Source: Dictyobacter aurantiacus
Lineage (GTDB): Bacteria > Chloroflexota > Ktedonobacteria > Ktedonobacterales > Ktedonobacteraceae
Direction: 5' to 3'
DNA: 64,000 bases
Assembly: GCF_003967515.1 (NCBI RefSeq)
Contig: NZ_BIFQ01000001.1
Span: 3,038,001 to 3,102,000 of the forward strand
Part shown: positions 8,440-17,986 of the stretch, one piece after another
Numbering within the stretch: position 1 is the stretch's first letter
How the letters are laid out: the number at the start of each line of letters is the position of its first letter
Program-made: the position numbers and the translations under genes
The notes under the pieces: model-generated
Database searches by the model: none
Told to the model about the DNA's origin: nothing
The model's input: only the letters and a program-made list of their open reading frames with translations

Positions 8440-8643
8440 CTATACGGGTAAGGCCGGTTGATTGAGCAGTGTATCAATGGTGCTGCGGCGTACGCGATAC
8501 GCCTGGCGCTTGCCGACGTGGGGAAGCGAGACAGCCTCAAGGGTGCCGTGCTTGATCCAGCGGCGTACCGTTGTATCGTCCACGCGTAAACGACGTGCCA
8601 CCTCTCGTACTGTCAGCAGTTCATCAGTTTGTTCCATGGTCAT
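8440..8643 (-). CDS. Small excisionase/MerR-type helix-turn-helix protein (paralogue)
   Basis: A 67-residue paralogue of the protein at 5780-5965: LLTVREVARRLRVDDTTVRRWIKHGTLEAV lines up almost residue for residue, as does the QAYRVRRSTIDTLL wing. Predicted DNA-binding protein. An ATG at 8637 would be better spaced from GGAGGG than the one at 8643. It converges with the ABC ATPase gene, and a CATCACTG / CAGTGATG pair lies in the gap (about 8385-8423). Confidence 0.85.
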   Translation of the reverse strand: MTMEQTDELLTVREVARRLRVDDTTVRRWIKHGTLEAVSLPHVGKRQAYRVRRSTIDTLLNQPALPV

Positions 8644-9334
8644 ATACCCTCCAATTTCGTTTGTTATCGTATCTTATACATGGCTAGATCTTGCGCAGGT
8701 TAACCCTTTGTTATTCCTCGCATGTCTGGTCTACTCAATCTAGCCAGGCCTGGGCCAGGCATTATGACAGGAAGACATGCTCTCCTTGATGAAAGACCCT
8801 CTCGCCTGAGAAGTTCTTGACACTTCTGTCTGCCCCTTTCACTTACGATCACATGTGCAAATAAGCCTTCTCGCTATGCTCAGCTACAGTACAATGTTGT
8901 TACAGCATTAGTATAGTGAGGACGTGATAGTGTGTGTTCCACCGTAGGGTGGATAAAAAGGTAGGATCAACACATGTACGTCTGTATGGTAGCAGTGAGT
9001 AGTTGCCTCATTATCCGACCCGGTAGGTTGGCATACTCAATGTGGTACTTGTATGATCAAGGGCGTATCAAGGTATCATTTTTTGAGCAGGACATTTTTT
9101 GCATAAGTTTTCGAAAAATATGGATTTGATGCCTCCTCAAAAATCATGTATTAAAGCATTTCCCTCCTGTATTGTTATTATAATGACGTAAAAAATAGTA
9201 ACGTATTGATATGAGATCAATCTAAATACTGTATATATCTGCACAAGCCTATATAGATAGGTATGGATAAAGACCTTGAGTTTATTGTATAATAGTGATT
9301 AATTGCTCTTTGGGATCAGGTATCGCTAGCAGGG
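8644..9334. other. Long intergenic region upstream of MalT-like regulator
   Basis: A 690-bp gap between the divergent HTH gene and the first MalT-like gene. It becomes strongly AT-rich from about 9060 to 9310, the likely promoter zone. No convincing ORF or hairpin was found. A large upstream region fits a regulator gene under complex control, but that is inference. Confidence 0.5.
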
Positions 9335-12079
9335 ATGCGTGTTGGAAGAAAGAGGATGGAGATGGAGACTAGCCCGACCAGACAATTGCTGCTTGCGACG
9401 AAATTGACTATGCCCCAGAGCTACGCCCCTCTGCTTGTGCCGCGTACGTATCTCTACCATCAGTTAGAGCGTGGCGCGCACCATCCTTTAACGTTGATCG
9501 CGGCACCAGCTGGCTTTGGCAAGACCACTTTGCTGACGGCCTGGTTGCGGCAGCAATCCTCCTACCAGGTTGCCTGGTTATCTTTGGACAGCGATGATAA
9601 CGACCTGGCCCGCTTCTGGTGCTACTGCCTGACCGCCTTTGGTCGCGCCAATCCGGATCTGGAGGTGCAGGCGCAGCGATGCCTGGATATACATCGAAAT
9701 GATCCGATCAAAGATATGCTGGCCGCCTTCATTAATATTTTGACGACCTATCCCGATCCGTTGCTGTGCGTGTTGGATGACTACCAGCATATTCACCTGC
9801 CCGCCATTCACCAGTCTCTGGCTTTTTTTCTGGAGCATCTGCCGCTTCACGTTCATCTATTGGTCAGTACGCGAACCGATCCCGCCCTGCCACTGGTGCG
9901 TCTACGCGTGAGGGGACAGTTGCTGGAGATTCGTTCCGAGGAGCTACGCTTTGATCTAGATGAGACGGCTCAGCTATTCAATCATGGCATGAAGCTGCAG
10001 CTTGAGCCAGAGTATCTATGTGATCTACTGCGCGCCACCGATGGCTGGATCGCCGGTTTGCAGCTGGTTGGTATGGCTCTGCAAAAGATGCCTGAGCAGA
10101 AAGAACCACCCGTGACAATGTCCTCGCTCATCGCCATTAATCGCCATCTCTCCCATTATCTCAACGAAGAGATACTGATGACCTTACCTGATGATGTGCG
10201 TGAGTTTCTGTATATAACCTCTATTCTGGAACAAGTGAAGGCTGACCTCTGTGACGCGGTGACTGGTTGGGATAATGCCGAAGCGATGTTGGAATGGTTG
10301 GAGCGGGCTAATCTGTTTAGCGCTGTCCCGGATGAAGAAGGTGGTTGGCGTCGCTATCAGCGTTTCCTGCTGGAGTTCCTGCGCCAGCAGTTGTCCCAGA
10401 AATATGCCGAACGTCTGCCAGAGCTCCATAGTCGCGCCAGCCACTGGTATGAGCAGCACGATATGCCGCAGGAAGCGGTTGAGCATGCGCTGGCTGCCGG
10501 AGCTTATGAGCGGGCCGCCGACCTGCTGGAAGCGCACGCGTGGCCGCTCTGGATGCAGGGACAGATCCCATGTATTTTTGATTGGTTGACGCAATTGCAT
10601 CCCTATATTGAGCTGCAGCAGCGCCCCGTGGTAGCCTATCTATCCGCCTGTATCTATCTCTACACGGGGCAATGGGAGCGCTATGGGTACGCGCTGGATA
10701 TCGCGCGCCATAGCCAGCGGGGCCGCCAGGATAGCGAGATGCTCAGCTGTATCTACGATCTGCAGGCCTGTTATGCTATTTATACCGGTAATGGCAAGCA
10801 GGCGCTGACATATACGCAGCAGGCGCTGGACGCTAACCGCTATAAGCCCTTGCTGTCAAGCTTCTCACATGTGCTGCGCGGGGCCGCGCATCTGTGCGGC
10901 GGCGATATCCAGCAGGCGCAAGTTGAGCTGACGCTGGGACAGCGCATCGGCAAACAGATGAATAGTCCGATCGCCATCGCCAGCGGCCAGCTCCACCAGG
11001 GACGCCTGTACACTATGCAGGGTCAGCTGCGTGAGGCTATGAAGCTGTACCAGCAGTGCAGCAGCAATCGTAAAGATTGCATGGCCTGGTTTGCGCGCCA
11101 GGCCCATTTGCAGGCGGGCCAGCTCTACCTGGAATGGAATGAGTTGGTGCGTGCGCAGGAGCAACTCAGGATGGCACAGGAGGAGAGCGAGCAGATAGAG
11201 GGTGGCTCCGTCTATAGCATGCTTGCCGCCCAGCTGGCCTGGGCGGGTGGTAAGGTAGAGCAGGCCCTACAACTTCTGGACCAGGCCGAGGGCCTGCTTA
11301 TGCATAAGGATGGCCAGACGTATGCGCTGGCACAGCTTGTCTTGCTGCGCACGCGTTATCGACTGGCGCTTGGTCATGTGGGACCTGTGCAGGGCATGTT
11401 GCAGAACAGCTATCCCTCCAATCTTGAGGAGCGCTCCGTGCTAGAGCAAGAGCTCTGGCTGCAGGCGAAGGCGCGTCTGCTGCTGGCCCGGCGGCGACCC
11501 GCCGAAGTCATACAACTGGTGCAGACGCTGCTACCAACTATCAAGGCGCAGGGACGTGTCGCCGACGAGCTGCAGCTCCAATTGCTACTGATACAGGCGC
11601 ACTACGCGTCTGGGGATATTCGACGCACCAGGCACGTGCTGGAACACTGCCTGATACTGGCCGAGCCAGGGGGATACCGCCGCCTGTTTCTTGATGAGGG
11701 ACACGTCTTGATGACTCTGCTCTCCGAGCTCTATCATCGCCATCAGAAACGTTATACTGGCGATCTGCATTCCCATGTGCTGGGCTATGTGCATACCCTG
11801 CTGCTCGAATTTGGATGTGATGTAGAGCCGCGCGACTGGAAGTCGTGGCAGAAGCGTGCGCAGCGCGCGCAAGCCTCACTTGAACAGCTCAGCGGTCGCG
11901 AACTAGAGGTTTTAAAGTTGATCGCCGAAGGAAACTCCAATCAGCAGATTGCTTCGACCCTGGTGGTGGCTGAAAGCACAATTAAGACTCACCTGAATAA
12001 CATCTACAGCAAGCTCAATGTCAACTCGCGGTTGCAGGCTCTAACTAAAGCGCACACGGTTGGATTGCTTGAAATTTGA
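9335..12079 (+). CDS. MalT-type LuxR family transcriptional regulator (ATP-dependent)
   Basis: A 914-residue signal-transduction regulator of the MalT/STAND class. The N-terminal ATPase has Walker A AAPAGFGKTTLL (about residues 57-68) and Walker B LLCVLDDYQHI near 150. A long middle section of helical TPR-like repeats (about 350-830) probably senses the inducer. The C-terminal LuxR helix-turn-helix is LSGRELEVLKLIAEGNSNQQ, ending with LNNIYSKLNVNSRLQAL. Internal ATGs at 9356 and 9362 are also possible starts. It converges, 2 bp apart, with a related regulator of similar size, which suggests an old duplication with inversion. Target genes are unknown. Confidence 0.93.
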   Translation: MRVGRKRMEMETSPTRQLLLATKLTMPQSYAPLLVPRTYLYHQLERGAHHPLTLIAAPAGFGKTTLLTAWLRQQSSYQVAWLSLDSDDNDLARFWCYCLTAFGRANPDLEVQAQRCLDIHRNDPIKDMLAAFINILTTYPDPLLCVLDDYQHIHLPAIHQSLAFFLEHLPLHVHLLVSTRTDPALPLVRLRVRGQLLEIRSEELRFDLDETAQLFNHGMKLQLEPEYLCDLLRATDGWIAGLQLVGMALQKMPEQKEPPVTMSSLIAINRHLSHYLNEEILMTLPDDVREFLYITSILEQVKADLCDAVTGWDNAEAMLEWLERANLFSAVPDEEGGWRRYQRFLLEFLRQQLSQKYAERLPELHSRASHWYEQHDMPQEAVEHALAAGAYERAADLLEAHAWPLWMQGQIPCIFDWLTQLHPYIELQQRPVVAYLSACIYLYTGQWERYGYALDIARHSQRGRQDSEMLSCIYDLQACYAIYTGNGKQALTYTQQALDANRYKPLLSSFSHVLRGAAHLCGGDIQQAQVELTLGQRIGKQMNSPIAIASGQLHQGRLYTMQGQLREAMKLYQQCSSNRKDCMAWFARQAHLQAGQLYLEWNELVRAQEQLRMAQEESEQIEGGSVYSMLAAQLAWAGGKVEQALQLLDQAEGLLMHKDGQTYALAQLVLLRTRYRLALGHVGPVQGMLQNSYPSNLEERSVLEQELWLQAKARLLLARRRPAEVIQLVQTLLPTIKAQGRVADELQLQLLLIQAHYASGDIRRTRHVLEHCLILAEPGGYRRLFLDEGHVLMTLLSELYHRHQKRYTGDLHSHVLGYVHTLLLEFGCDVEPRDWKSWQKRAQRAQASLEQLSGRELEVLKLIAEGNSNQQIASTLVVAESTIKTHLNNIYSKLNVNSRLQALTKAHTVGLLEI

Positions 12080-12081
12080 TG

Positions 12082-14859
12082 TCATGGGAGGGGACGGGGT
12101 GGGGAGAGGGGTTCGGTATCTACCTCGCTGCGGCGCAGGACACCCAGGTCATAGGCGCGCGTGACGGCCTGCAGTCGTGTGTGCACGTGGAGCTTGGCAT
12201 AGATGTTATTCAGATGCGTTTTAATGGTGCTAACGGTGACCACCAGTTTCTGTGCGATCTCCTGATTGGAGAGTCCTTCGGCAATCAGGGCCAGCACCAT
12301 ATACTCACGCTCGCTCAGCTTGTCGATCATCTCGTCTTCGTTTTCTTGCGAGATCAGCCAGCGCGGAGGCTGGGTCTCGGTACCCACCGATGAGAGCAGC
12401 GTATAGATATAGCCGGGCGAGCTATGGATGGTTTCCGCTGAGGAATGGCGCTGATAGCGGCTATACAGCTCCGTCAGCAGGGCGATCATTACCGCCCCTT
12501 CATCTACAAAACTGCGCATATAGGCGCCCGCCTCTCCCAGCAGCAGAGCCTGTTCAAGCTTCTGCAGTGTGTGCTGTGTATTGCCCTCGATGTGATAAGC
12601 CAGCGTCAGCAGCAGCAGTAGCTCTAATTCACTCTGGCTGCGGCCCTGCTGATGCGCTAGTTGATAGGCAGGCTCTAACAGCTGGACCGCCTGTTGCCCC
12701 TGTTCCTGAGCGATCAGCAGGCGTGCCTGTGTCATTAACCAGTACTCACGTTCATAGAGGAACATATCATCCGTCAGGGGTGGTGCATACTGTGTCTGCC
12801 ATTGTCGGGCGGTAGTCAGGTCCCTCCTCGCCAGCAAGAAGTGCATGCGTAGCTCCGCCACACGTGCCAGAAAGGTTGGATTGGGTCCGAAGCGCTGCGA
12901 GCTATGTTCTGCCTGTATCAGCAGGGTCATCGCCTGCTCATGTTCCTCCTGCAGCCATGTCAGGCGAGCCTGAACCAGGTAGAGTTCGGCGGCCATATAG
13001 CCTTCGTCTGCGGCCTGTAGACTCAATAACCGGGCCTGCTGAATATGCTCCTGAGCATTGGTAACCTCATTCCGCTCGCGATAGATATCCGCCAGATAGA
13101 CATGGGCGGCAATCACCGGCCAGCTGACTATGGTCTGTGCCTCACCACAGATCTGCTGAAAGGTCTGGATCGCGGTACGCAGGTTGCCCTGAGCCTTTTG
13201 CAGCAGACCATGATAGACCCCCGCCGCCAGGGCCACGGTGGTGTAGCTGTATTTTTGTCCCAGCCGATAGCTCTCGGAGAGGTAGTGGGCCGCCTGCACC
13301 AGTTCGCCCTGCAAGAGGTGCCCAGCGCCCAGGTGTAGCATGGTGCTGCAATAGAATGGCGAGGAACTATCTTCATCAATGAAAGCCAGCGTCTGTCGCG
13401 CATACTTTATCACCTGCGGACCATCACCACAGTAGAGGGCCACGCGGGCCCGTAGATCATAGACACGTCCGAGCATGTAGCGATGCTGTTTATCCTTCTG
13501 CCATAGCCTCGTAGCTCGTGTCAATGCCTGCTCATACACATCCATGCGAGCCTGCAGGAAGGCTGTATAGGCCTGTAAAAGGGAAAGCATGGGATGCGAG
13601 GCGATGAGCGCCTCCGGCAGGCTAGACAGCCACATCCGTACCAGTGAGTCCTCGCCACGCTGAATAAAGTGGCAGGCATGCTGTTCAATCAAACGTACCG
13701 CCAGTTCCATGTCTTCCGCCAGAATTGCATGTTTGATCACATCAATATCCATTCCTTGCTGCGCATACCAGGTGGCGGCCCGGTGATGGAGTTCGGGCAG
13801 TAATGTAGGATATTTCTGTTTCAGGCGATGCTGCAAAAGCTCCAGAAAGAGCTGATCGTAGCGATACCAGTATTGCTGATGATCCAGCGCATTTAAGAAG
13901 AGGTTATTTTGTTCCAGCCATTCCAGCATCATCTCTCCATCCGTGTTTCCGGTGACTGCATTGCATAGGGAGGCATTTAAGCGCTCAAGAATCGAGGTCT
14001 GGAGAAGAAATGTCTGTATGTGTTCGGGCAACTGCTGCAGGACCTCGTCGGTCAGATAGTGTAAGATATTGCGATTGATGCCTGAGAACGATTTGAGAAA
14101 CTGCGCCATGGAGCCTTTGGCATCGTTGTCAGAGCGCCCCTGCAGCGAAAGGGCTGCCAGCTGCAGGCCCGCAATCCATCCCTCAGTATGCTTGCGGAGC
14201 GCAATGGTGTCATCAAGGCTCAAATTGAGATTCATGGCCTGGGTCAGAAATATGCCCGTTTCCTCATCGGTAAAGCGCAGGTCCTGGGTGCGCAGTTCAA
14301 CCAGCTTGCCCTGTACGCGCAGACGTGCCAGTGGCAGAGGTGGATCGCGTCGGGTGATCAGGACGACATGCAGCCGTGGTGGCAGGTGTTCCAGCAGAAA
14401 GGTAACGCTCTGGTGTATAACCGGCGTACAGATGGTATGGTAATCATCGAGTACCAGCACGATATCCTCGGATAGCGTAATCGCGCTATTAATAAAGCGG
14501 GTCAGGATGGTCTCGATACCGGGCCCTCCTTGCCCACCCTGGCAGGAGGAGATCAAATCATTGAGCTCGGGCAGAAAACGGCTTAAAGCGGTGAGGATAT
14601 AGCGCCAGAAGCGTACGATATCGTTGTCGGAAGGATCGAGCGAGACCCAGGCCGCCGGCAACTGCCGTTGCCGAATCCATTCACTGACCACCGTTGTCTT
14701 GCCAAAACCAGCAGGAGCCGTCACCAATAGCAAAGGACGTTGTAGGCCAGCATCCAGCGCCATGTACACATGGTCGCGAGGAATGATCTTCTTCAAGTAG
14801 TAAGGTGGAATTGCTAGCTTGGTTGTAATGATTTGCGGGTCTTGACTTCCTCGTTCCAT
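12082..14859 (-). CDS. MalT-type LuxR family transcriptional regulator (ATP-dependent)
   Basis: A second MalT/STAND regulator of about 925 residues. Walker A is TAPAGFGKTTVVSEW, Walker B region IVLVLDDYHTI, then a WIAGLQLAALSLQG segment typical of the family, TPR-like helices, and a C-terminal LuxR domain (LSEREYMVLALIAEGLSNQE, then LNNIYAKLHVHTRLQAV). I chose the ATG at 14859 because AAGGAG lies 6 nt upstream; a longer frame reaches 14979 but its extra 40 residues look non-coding. The C-terminus is Pro-rich (EPLSPPRPLP). Converges with its paralogue. Confidence 0.93.
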   Translation of the reverse strand: MERGSQDPQIITTKLAIPPYYLKKIIPRDHVYMALDAGLQRPLLLVTAPAGFGKTTVVSEWIRQRQLPAAWVSLDPSDNDIVRFWRYILTALSRFLPELNDLISSCQGGQGGPGIETILTRFINSAITLSEDIVLVLDDYHTICTPVIHQSVTFLLEHLPPRLHVVLITRRDPPLPLARLRVQGKLVELRTQDLRFTDEETGIFLTQAMNLNLSLDDTIALRKHTEGWIAGLQLAALSLQGRSDNDAKGSMAQFLKSFSGINRNILHYLTDEVLQQLPEHIQTFLLQTSILERLNASLCNAVTGNTDGEMMLEWLEQNNLFLNALDHQQYWYRYDQLFLELLQHRLKQKYPTLLPELHHRAATWYAQQGMDIDVIKHAILAEDMELAVRLIEQHACHFIQRGEDSLVRMWLSSLPEALIASHPMLSLLQAYTAFLQARMDVYEQALTRATRLWQKDKQHRYMLGRVYDLRARVALYCGDGPQVIKYARQTLAFIDEDSSSPFYCSTMLHLGAGHLLQGELVQAAHYLSESYRLGQKYSYTTVALAAGVYHGLLQKAQGNLRTAIQTFQQICGEAQTIVSWPVIAAHVYLADIYRERNEVTNAQEHIQQARLLSLQAADEGYMAAELYLVQARLTWLQEEHEQAMTLLIQAEHSSQRFGPNPTFLARVAELRMHFLLARRDLTTARQWQTQYAPPLTDDMFLYEREYWLMTQARLLIAQEQGQQAVQLLEPAYQLAHQQGRSQSELELLLLLTLAYHIEGNTQHTLQKLEQALLLGEAGAYMRSFVDEGAVMIALLTELYSRYQRHSSAETIHSSPGYIYTLLSSVGTETQPPRWLISQENEDEMIDKLSEREYMVLALIAEGLSNQEIAQKLVVTVSTIKTHLNNIYAKLHVHTRLQAVTRAYDLGVLRRSEVDTEPLSPPRPLP

Positions 14860-15524
14860 CAGAGACTCCTTTTTTACGTGCTCGGTCAGGAATGTATAGC
14901 GCGATTCGCTTGTCGACAATGTGCTCCCCACCTTCTTTACTATCGGCGAGCAAGGTGGCATAGAACACTCATCAGTCAACAGTCAAACTATTCTAAACAC
15001 ATGAGGATGGTAATATTACAATACTGCTTATTTGCTTACCATAGTATAGCATGTAGGGATATGTCGGGTAAGCGATTGCGGGTAATGAAGCCTGTTTCCT
15101 CCATTTGGGCGATAGCCAGACCCATATTATCTGCATGGATGAATCCTCCTTCTGGTTGATGACATTCTGGCGGCGAAAAAGTACACTCAGAAGAACCAGA
15201 GATACGATCTCTGGTTTTGGCTGGTTAAGGGGTAGTGGTGATATGGGCCATCCCGAACTTTTGAAAAAGTTCCCAAAACCGGGGTGCAGGGTCTCTTTCA
15301 TGTATAAGTTTTCAGGGGTGTCCCCTGAAACCCCGCCAGGGGCTGCCGCCCCTGGACCCCGCACCCCGGCAAAGAGATCCTGCACATCCCGCATTGAGAG
15401 CGCGGAACCCGCTTTTCAGATGTTTCAAACATCCGGGATGACTCATATCGCCAGGCCCTTTGTTTTGAGTATGCGCGGGGACATTAATGATGACATGTGA
15501 TAGCCGAATAGGAACAGATACCAT
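14860..15524. other. Intergenic region carrying a hairpin and a REP-like element
   Basis: This divergent gap of about 665 bp holds a hairpin at 15195-15216 (AACCAGAGAT / ATCTCTGGTT) and the REP-like element 15240-15449. The promoters of the MalT-like gene and the kinase gene must lie on either side. No coding frame is convincing. Confidence 0.6.
15240..15449. repeat. REP-like element A with imperfect terminal inverted repeats
   Basis: A 210-bp unit. Its ends, GATATGGGCCATCCCG (15240-15255) and CGGGATGACTCATATC (15434-15449), are reverse complements at 14 of 16 positions. Inside are two hairpins in the fixed order seen in other copies: TTTCAGGGGTGTCCCCTGAAA (about 15311-15331) and CCAGGGGCTGCCGCCCCTGG (15336-15355), then ACCCCGCACCCC. 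The other copies are at 44108-44190, 50366-50493 and 62669-62759. Confidence 0.7.
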
Positions 15525-16433
15525 ATGTCTATGCCAGACGATTCTTTAGCAAAGCAGAGCAGCGATGGATTTGTGTTCGGCAACTATCGCCTGTTTCGAG
15601 TCCTGAGACGAGGTACCAACTCAACCATTTACCTGGGAGAGCATATCCACCTGGGCAATAAGGTGGTGGTGAAGGTTTTGAATAACTGGGTGGCCAATGA
15701 TGAGCAAATTACGAAATTTTGCGCCGAGGCACGGCTGCACGCCAGTCTGCGCCATCCCAACATCGTGCGTATCCTGGATTTTGGCATCAAGGGGAGATCC
15801 CCGTTCATGGTAATGGACTATGCCGCCAACGGTACGTTGCAGGATTACTTTGAGCCGGATGTCGCTCAACCGCTTACCGCTATCATTCCCTTTGTGTGCA
15901 GCATCGCCAGTGCCCTGCAATATGTGCACAATCACAATATTATTCACCGCGACATCAAGCCGCAGAATATCCTGCTCAGTCGCGGCCACGAGGTCTGGTT
16001 GAGTGATTTCGGAATCGCCATCGCTGTACAGCCCGGGAACCTGCATAGTCTGCAGGAGTCGATCGGGACCGCGCTGTATGCCGCGCCCGAGCAGATCGAG
16101 GGGTATCCTTTAAAGATGAGTGATCAATATGCCCTGGCCGTTCTGGTCTATACCTGGCTCTGCGGGCGTCCACCCTTCGCTGGCTCTTCCCTTCAGTTAT
16201 GCAAGCAGCATCTCTATCGCGAGCCATTGCCACCTCATGAGATTGTGCCGACTATTTCGCGCCAGCTAGAGAAAGTCATCTTGAAAGCGCTGGCGAAAGA
16301 TCCATACCAGCGTTTCAATTACATACAGGACTTCGCCTATGCGCTGCGCATGGCTGATGACTCCTATTTTGACGCGCCCCTGCGGATGTTTAGCGCCTTA
16401 CAACCGGCGCGCGAGGTACGTCAGCCTTCCTAA
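15525..16433 (+). CDS. Soluble Ser/Thr protein kinase
   Basis: A 302-residue Hanks-type kinase with almost only the catalytic domain. The ATP loop is modified (RRGTNSTIYLGEH, with the second Gly of GxGxxG missing), the lysine is in KVVVKVL, the catalytic loop is HRDIKPQNILLS, the metal loop is LSDFGIAI and the APE segment is YAAPEQIEG. No membrane segment or sensor domain follows, unlike PknB-type receptors, so it is cytosolic. A second ATG at 15531 is an alternative start. It converges with a histidine kinase gene, overlapping by 4 bp. Substrates unknown. Confidence 0.92.
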   Translation: MSMPDDSLAKQSSDGFVFGNYRLFRVLRRGTNSTIYLGEHIHLGNKVVVKVLNNWVANDEQITKFCAEARLHASLRHPNIVRILDFGIKGRSPFMVMDYAANGTLQDYFEPDVAQPLTAIIPFVCSIASALQYVHNHNIIHRDIKPQNILLSRGHEVWLSDFGIAIAVQPGNLHSLQESIGTALYAAPEQIEGYPLKMSDQYALAVLVYTWLCGRPPFAGSSLQLCKQHLYREPLPPHEIVPTISRQLEKVILKALAKDPYQRFNYIQDFAYALRMADDSYFDAPLRMFSALQPAREVRQPS

Positions 16434-17962
16434 TTGGAGGCCGGGATATTCTGCTGCACCTGCTGTATCTGTGGGATGCGCTGCTGCGCTTGTTGGGCCA
16501 GGGGCAGCGTAAAGATCACCGTTGTTCCCTGGCCGGGCGTGCTTTCCGCCCACACTTTGCCACCGTGGGCCGTCACAATGGCTTTAACGATGGCCAGCCC
16601 CAGGCCGCTACCGCCCGTCTTAGCGGCGCGTGAACGATCGGCGCGATAGAAGCGCTCAAAGATATGGGGCAGATCGTCCTTATCAATACCAACGCCAGTA
16701 TCTCTAACCGAAATGCGTACCTGTCCGTCTTTCTCCACCGCATCCACGCTGATCTGGCCGCCCTCATTAGTATGGCGACGGGCGTTATCCAGCAGATTTA
16801 AGAGTATCTGCGTAACGCGATCGCTATCGGCCTCGGCATAGGGTAGGTCCGCCGGAATATTATTTTGCAGCTTGATGCCCAGCGCCTCGCATTCGGGTGC
16901 GATGACCGCCACCGTCTCATCTACCAGTGAGTGCAGGTCCAGAGGAGCCAGGTCCAGGTGAATCTGGCCTGCCTCCAGCATCGTCATCTGGCGTACATCG
17001 GCCACCAGGCGGCGCAGGCGCTGCACCTCGCGTCCAATGCGTTGGGCCGTCTCCTGGCGTGACTCGGGATCAGAGATTACATCGTCGGCCAGTGCCTCGC
17101 TCAGACCCTGAATCGCCGTCAACGGCGTCGCCAGGTCGTGGGCGATATTGGCGATCAGATCGCGGCGCATCTGATCCTGGCGCCGTAGTTCGTTGACATC
17201 GGCCTCAATGGTGTCTGCCATCTCATTAAATGTCTGCGCCAGCAGTCCAACCTCATCCTGTGGAAAATGTTGCGTAACGCGCTGCGTGTAGCTGCCATGT
17301 TTCATGTTTTCCGCCGCGGTAGTCAACAATTCAAGCGGACGCACAAAGCGGCGCACGAAGAGATAGCTGCACAGGGCCGCGATGACCGCCACACCCAGGC
17401 TGGCCAGAATGATGTATTGATTGATCTGACTCAGTATTCCACCATACGCAACATTGATCTGGGCGACATAGATCGCGCCAATGATCTGGCCACCGTAGTT
17501 TAATGGGACGGTGGCGTAGACAGCGGCACTATTTCCATCATCTGTATCTAACTGTATACTTCCTGTTGATGCATTTCCCGACTGCAGCGTGTTTTTCAGT
17601 GCCTGGCTTACATTGGTGTTTGTGCAGTTGCTGTAGGATAATGGCCGGGCATTGGCGCATACCACCTGGTTCCCACTGTTGTCGACAATCAAGGCAAATG
17701 ACTGGTCACCGGCAACCAGGTTGCCTGATGGAAGGTTTTTCCAGTCAGAGCCATAGTGGCTATAATAATTGAGAGTCTGACTGGCTAGATAGGTGGCGGC
17801 ACGACTGGTACCGCTCACCTGAAGGCTATAGAAGTAGTTCTGAACGGCGATCGCGACGGCAAAGCTGAGCACCAGCACTGTGCCCAGAATCACAAGGAGG
17901 TAGCTTAGCACCAGCTTTGACTTTAGACTAAATGTTGAGTTTTGAGGGGTAGTTGTACGCAT
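16430..17962 (-). CDS. Membrane sensor histidine kinase
   Basis: A 510-residue two-component sensor. A first membrane segment (about 18-40), an extracytoplasmic region of about 130 residues, a second membrane segment (about 180-200) and a HAMP linker (RRFVRPLELLTTAAENM) precede the catalytic core. The phospho-acceptor box is NIAHDLATPLTAIQG, with DLATP in place of the common ELRTP. The N box is LLDNARRHT, then DTGVGID, FERFYRADRS and GGSGLGLAIVKAI. The C-terminal tail is Gln-rich. It follows the response regulator gene with a 24-bp gap, forming a clear two-component unit. Confidence 0.94.
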   Translation of the reverse strand: MRTTTPQNSTFSLKSKLVLSYLLVILGTVLVLSFAVAIAVQNYFYSLQVSGTSRAATYLASQTLNYYSHYGSDWKNLPSGNLVAGDQSFALIVDNSGNQVVCANARPLSYSNCTNTNVSQALKNTLQSGNASTGSIQLDTDDGNSAAVYATVPLNYGGQIIGAIYVAQINVAYGGILSQINQYIILASLGVAVIAALCSYLFVRRFVRPLELLTTAAENMKHGSYTQRVTQHFPQDEVGLLAQTFNEMADTIEADVNELRRQDQMRRDLIANIAHDLATPLTAIQGLSEALADDVISDPESRQETAQRIGREVQRLRRLVADVRQMTMLEAGQIHLDLAPLDLHSLVDETVAVIAPECEALGIKLQNNIPADLPYAEADSDRVTQILLNLLDNARRHTNEGGQISVDAVEKDGQVRISVRDTGVGIDKDDLPHIFERFYRADRSRAAKTGGSGLGLAIVKAIVTAHGGKVWAESTPGQGTTVIFTLPLAQQAQQRIPQIQQVQQNIPASN

Positions 17963-17986
17963 GCTAAACGCTCCCTGCTATCTTAC

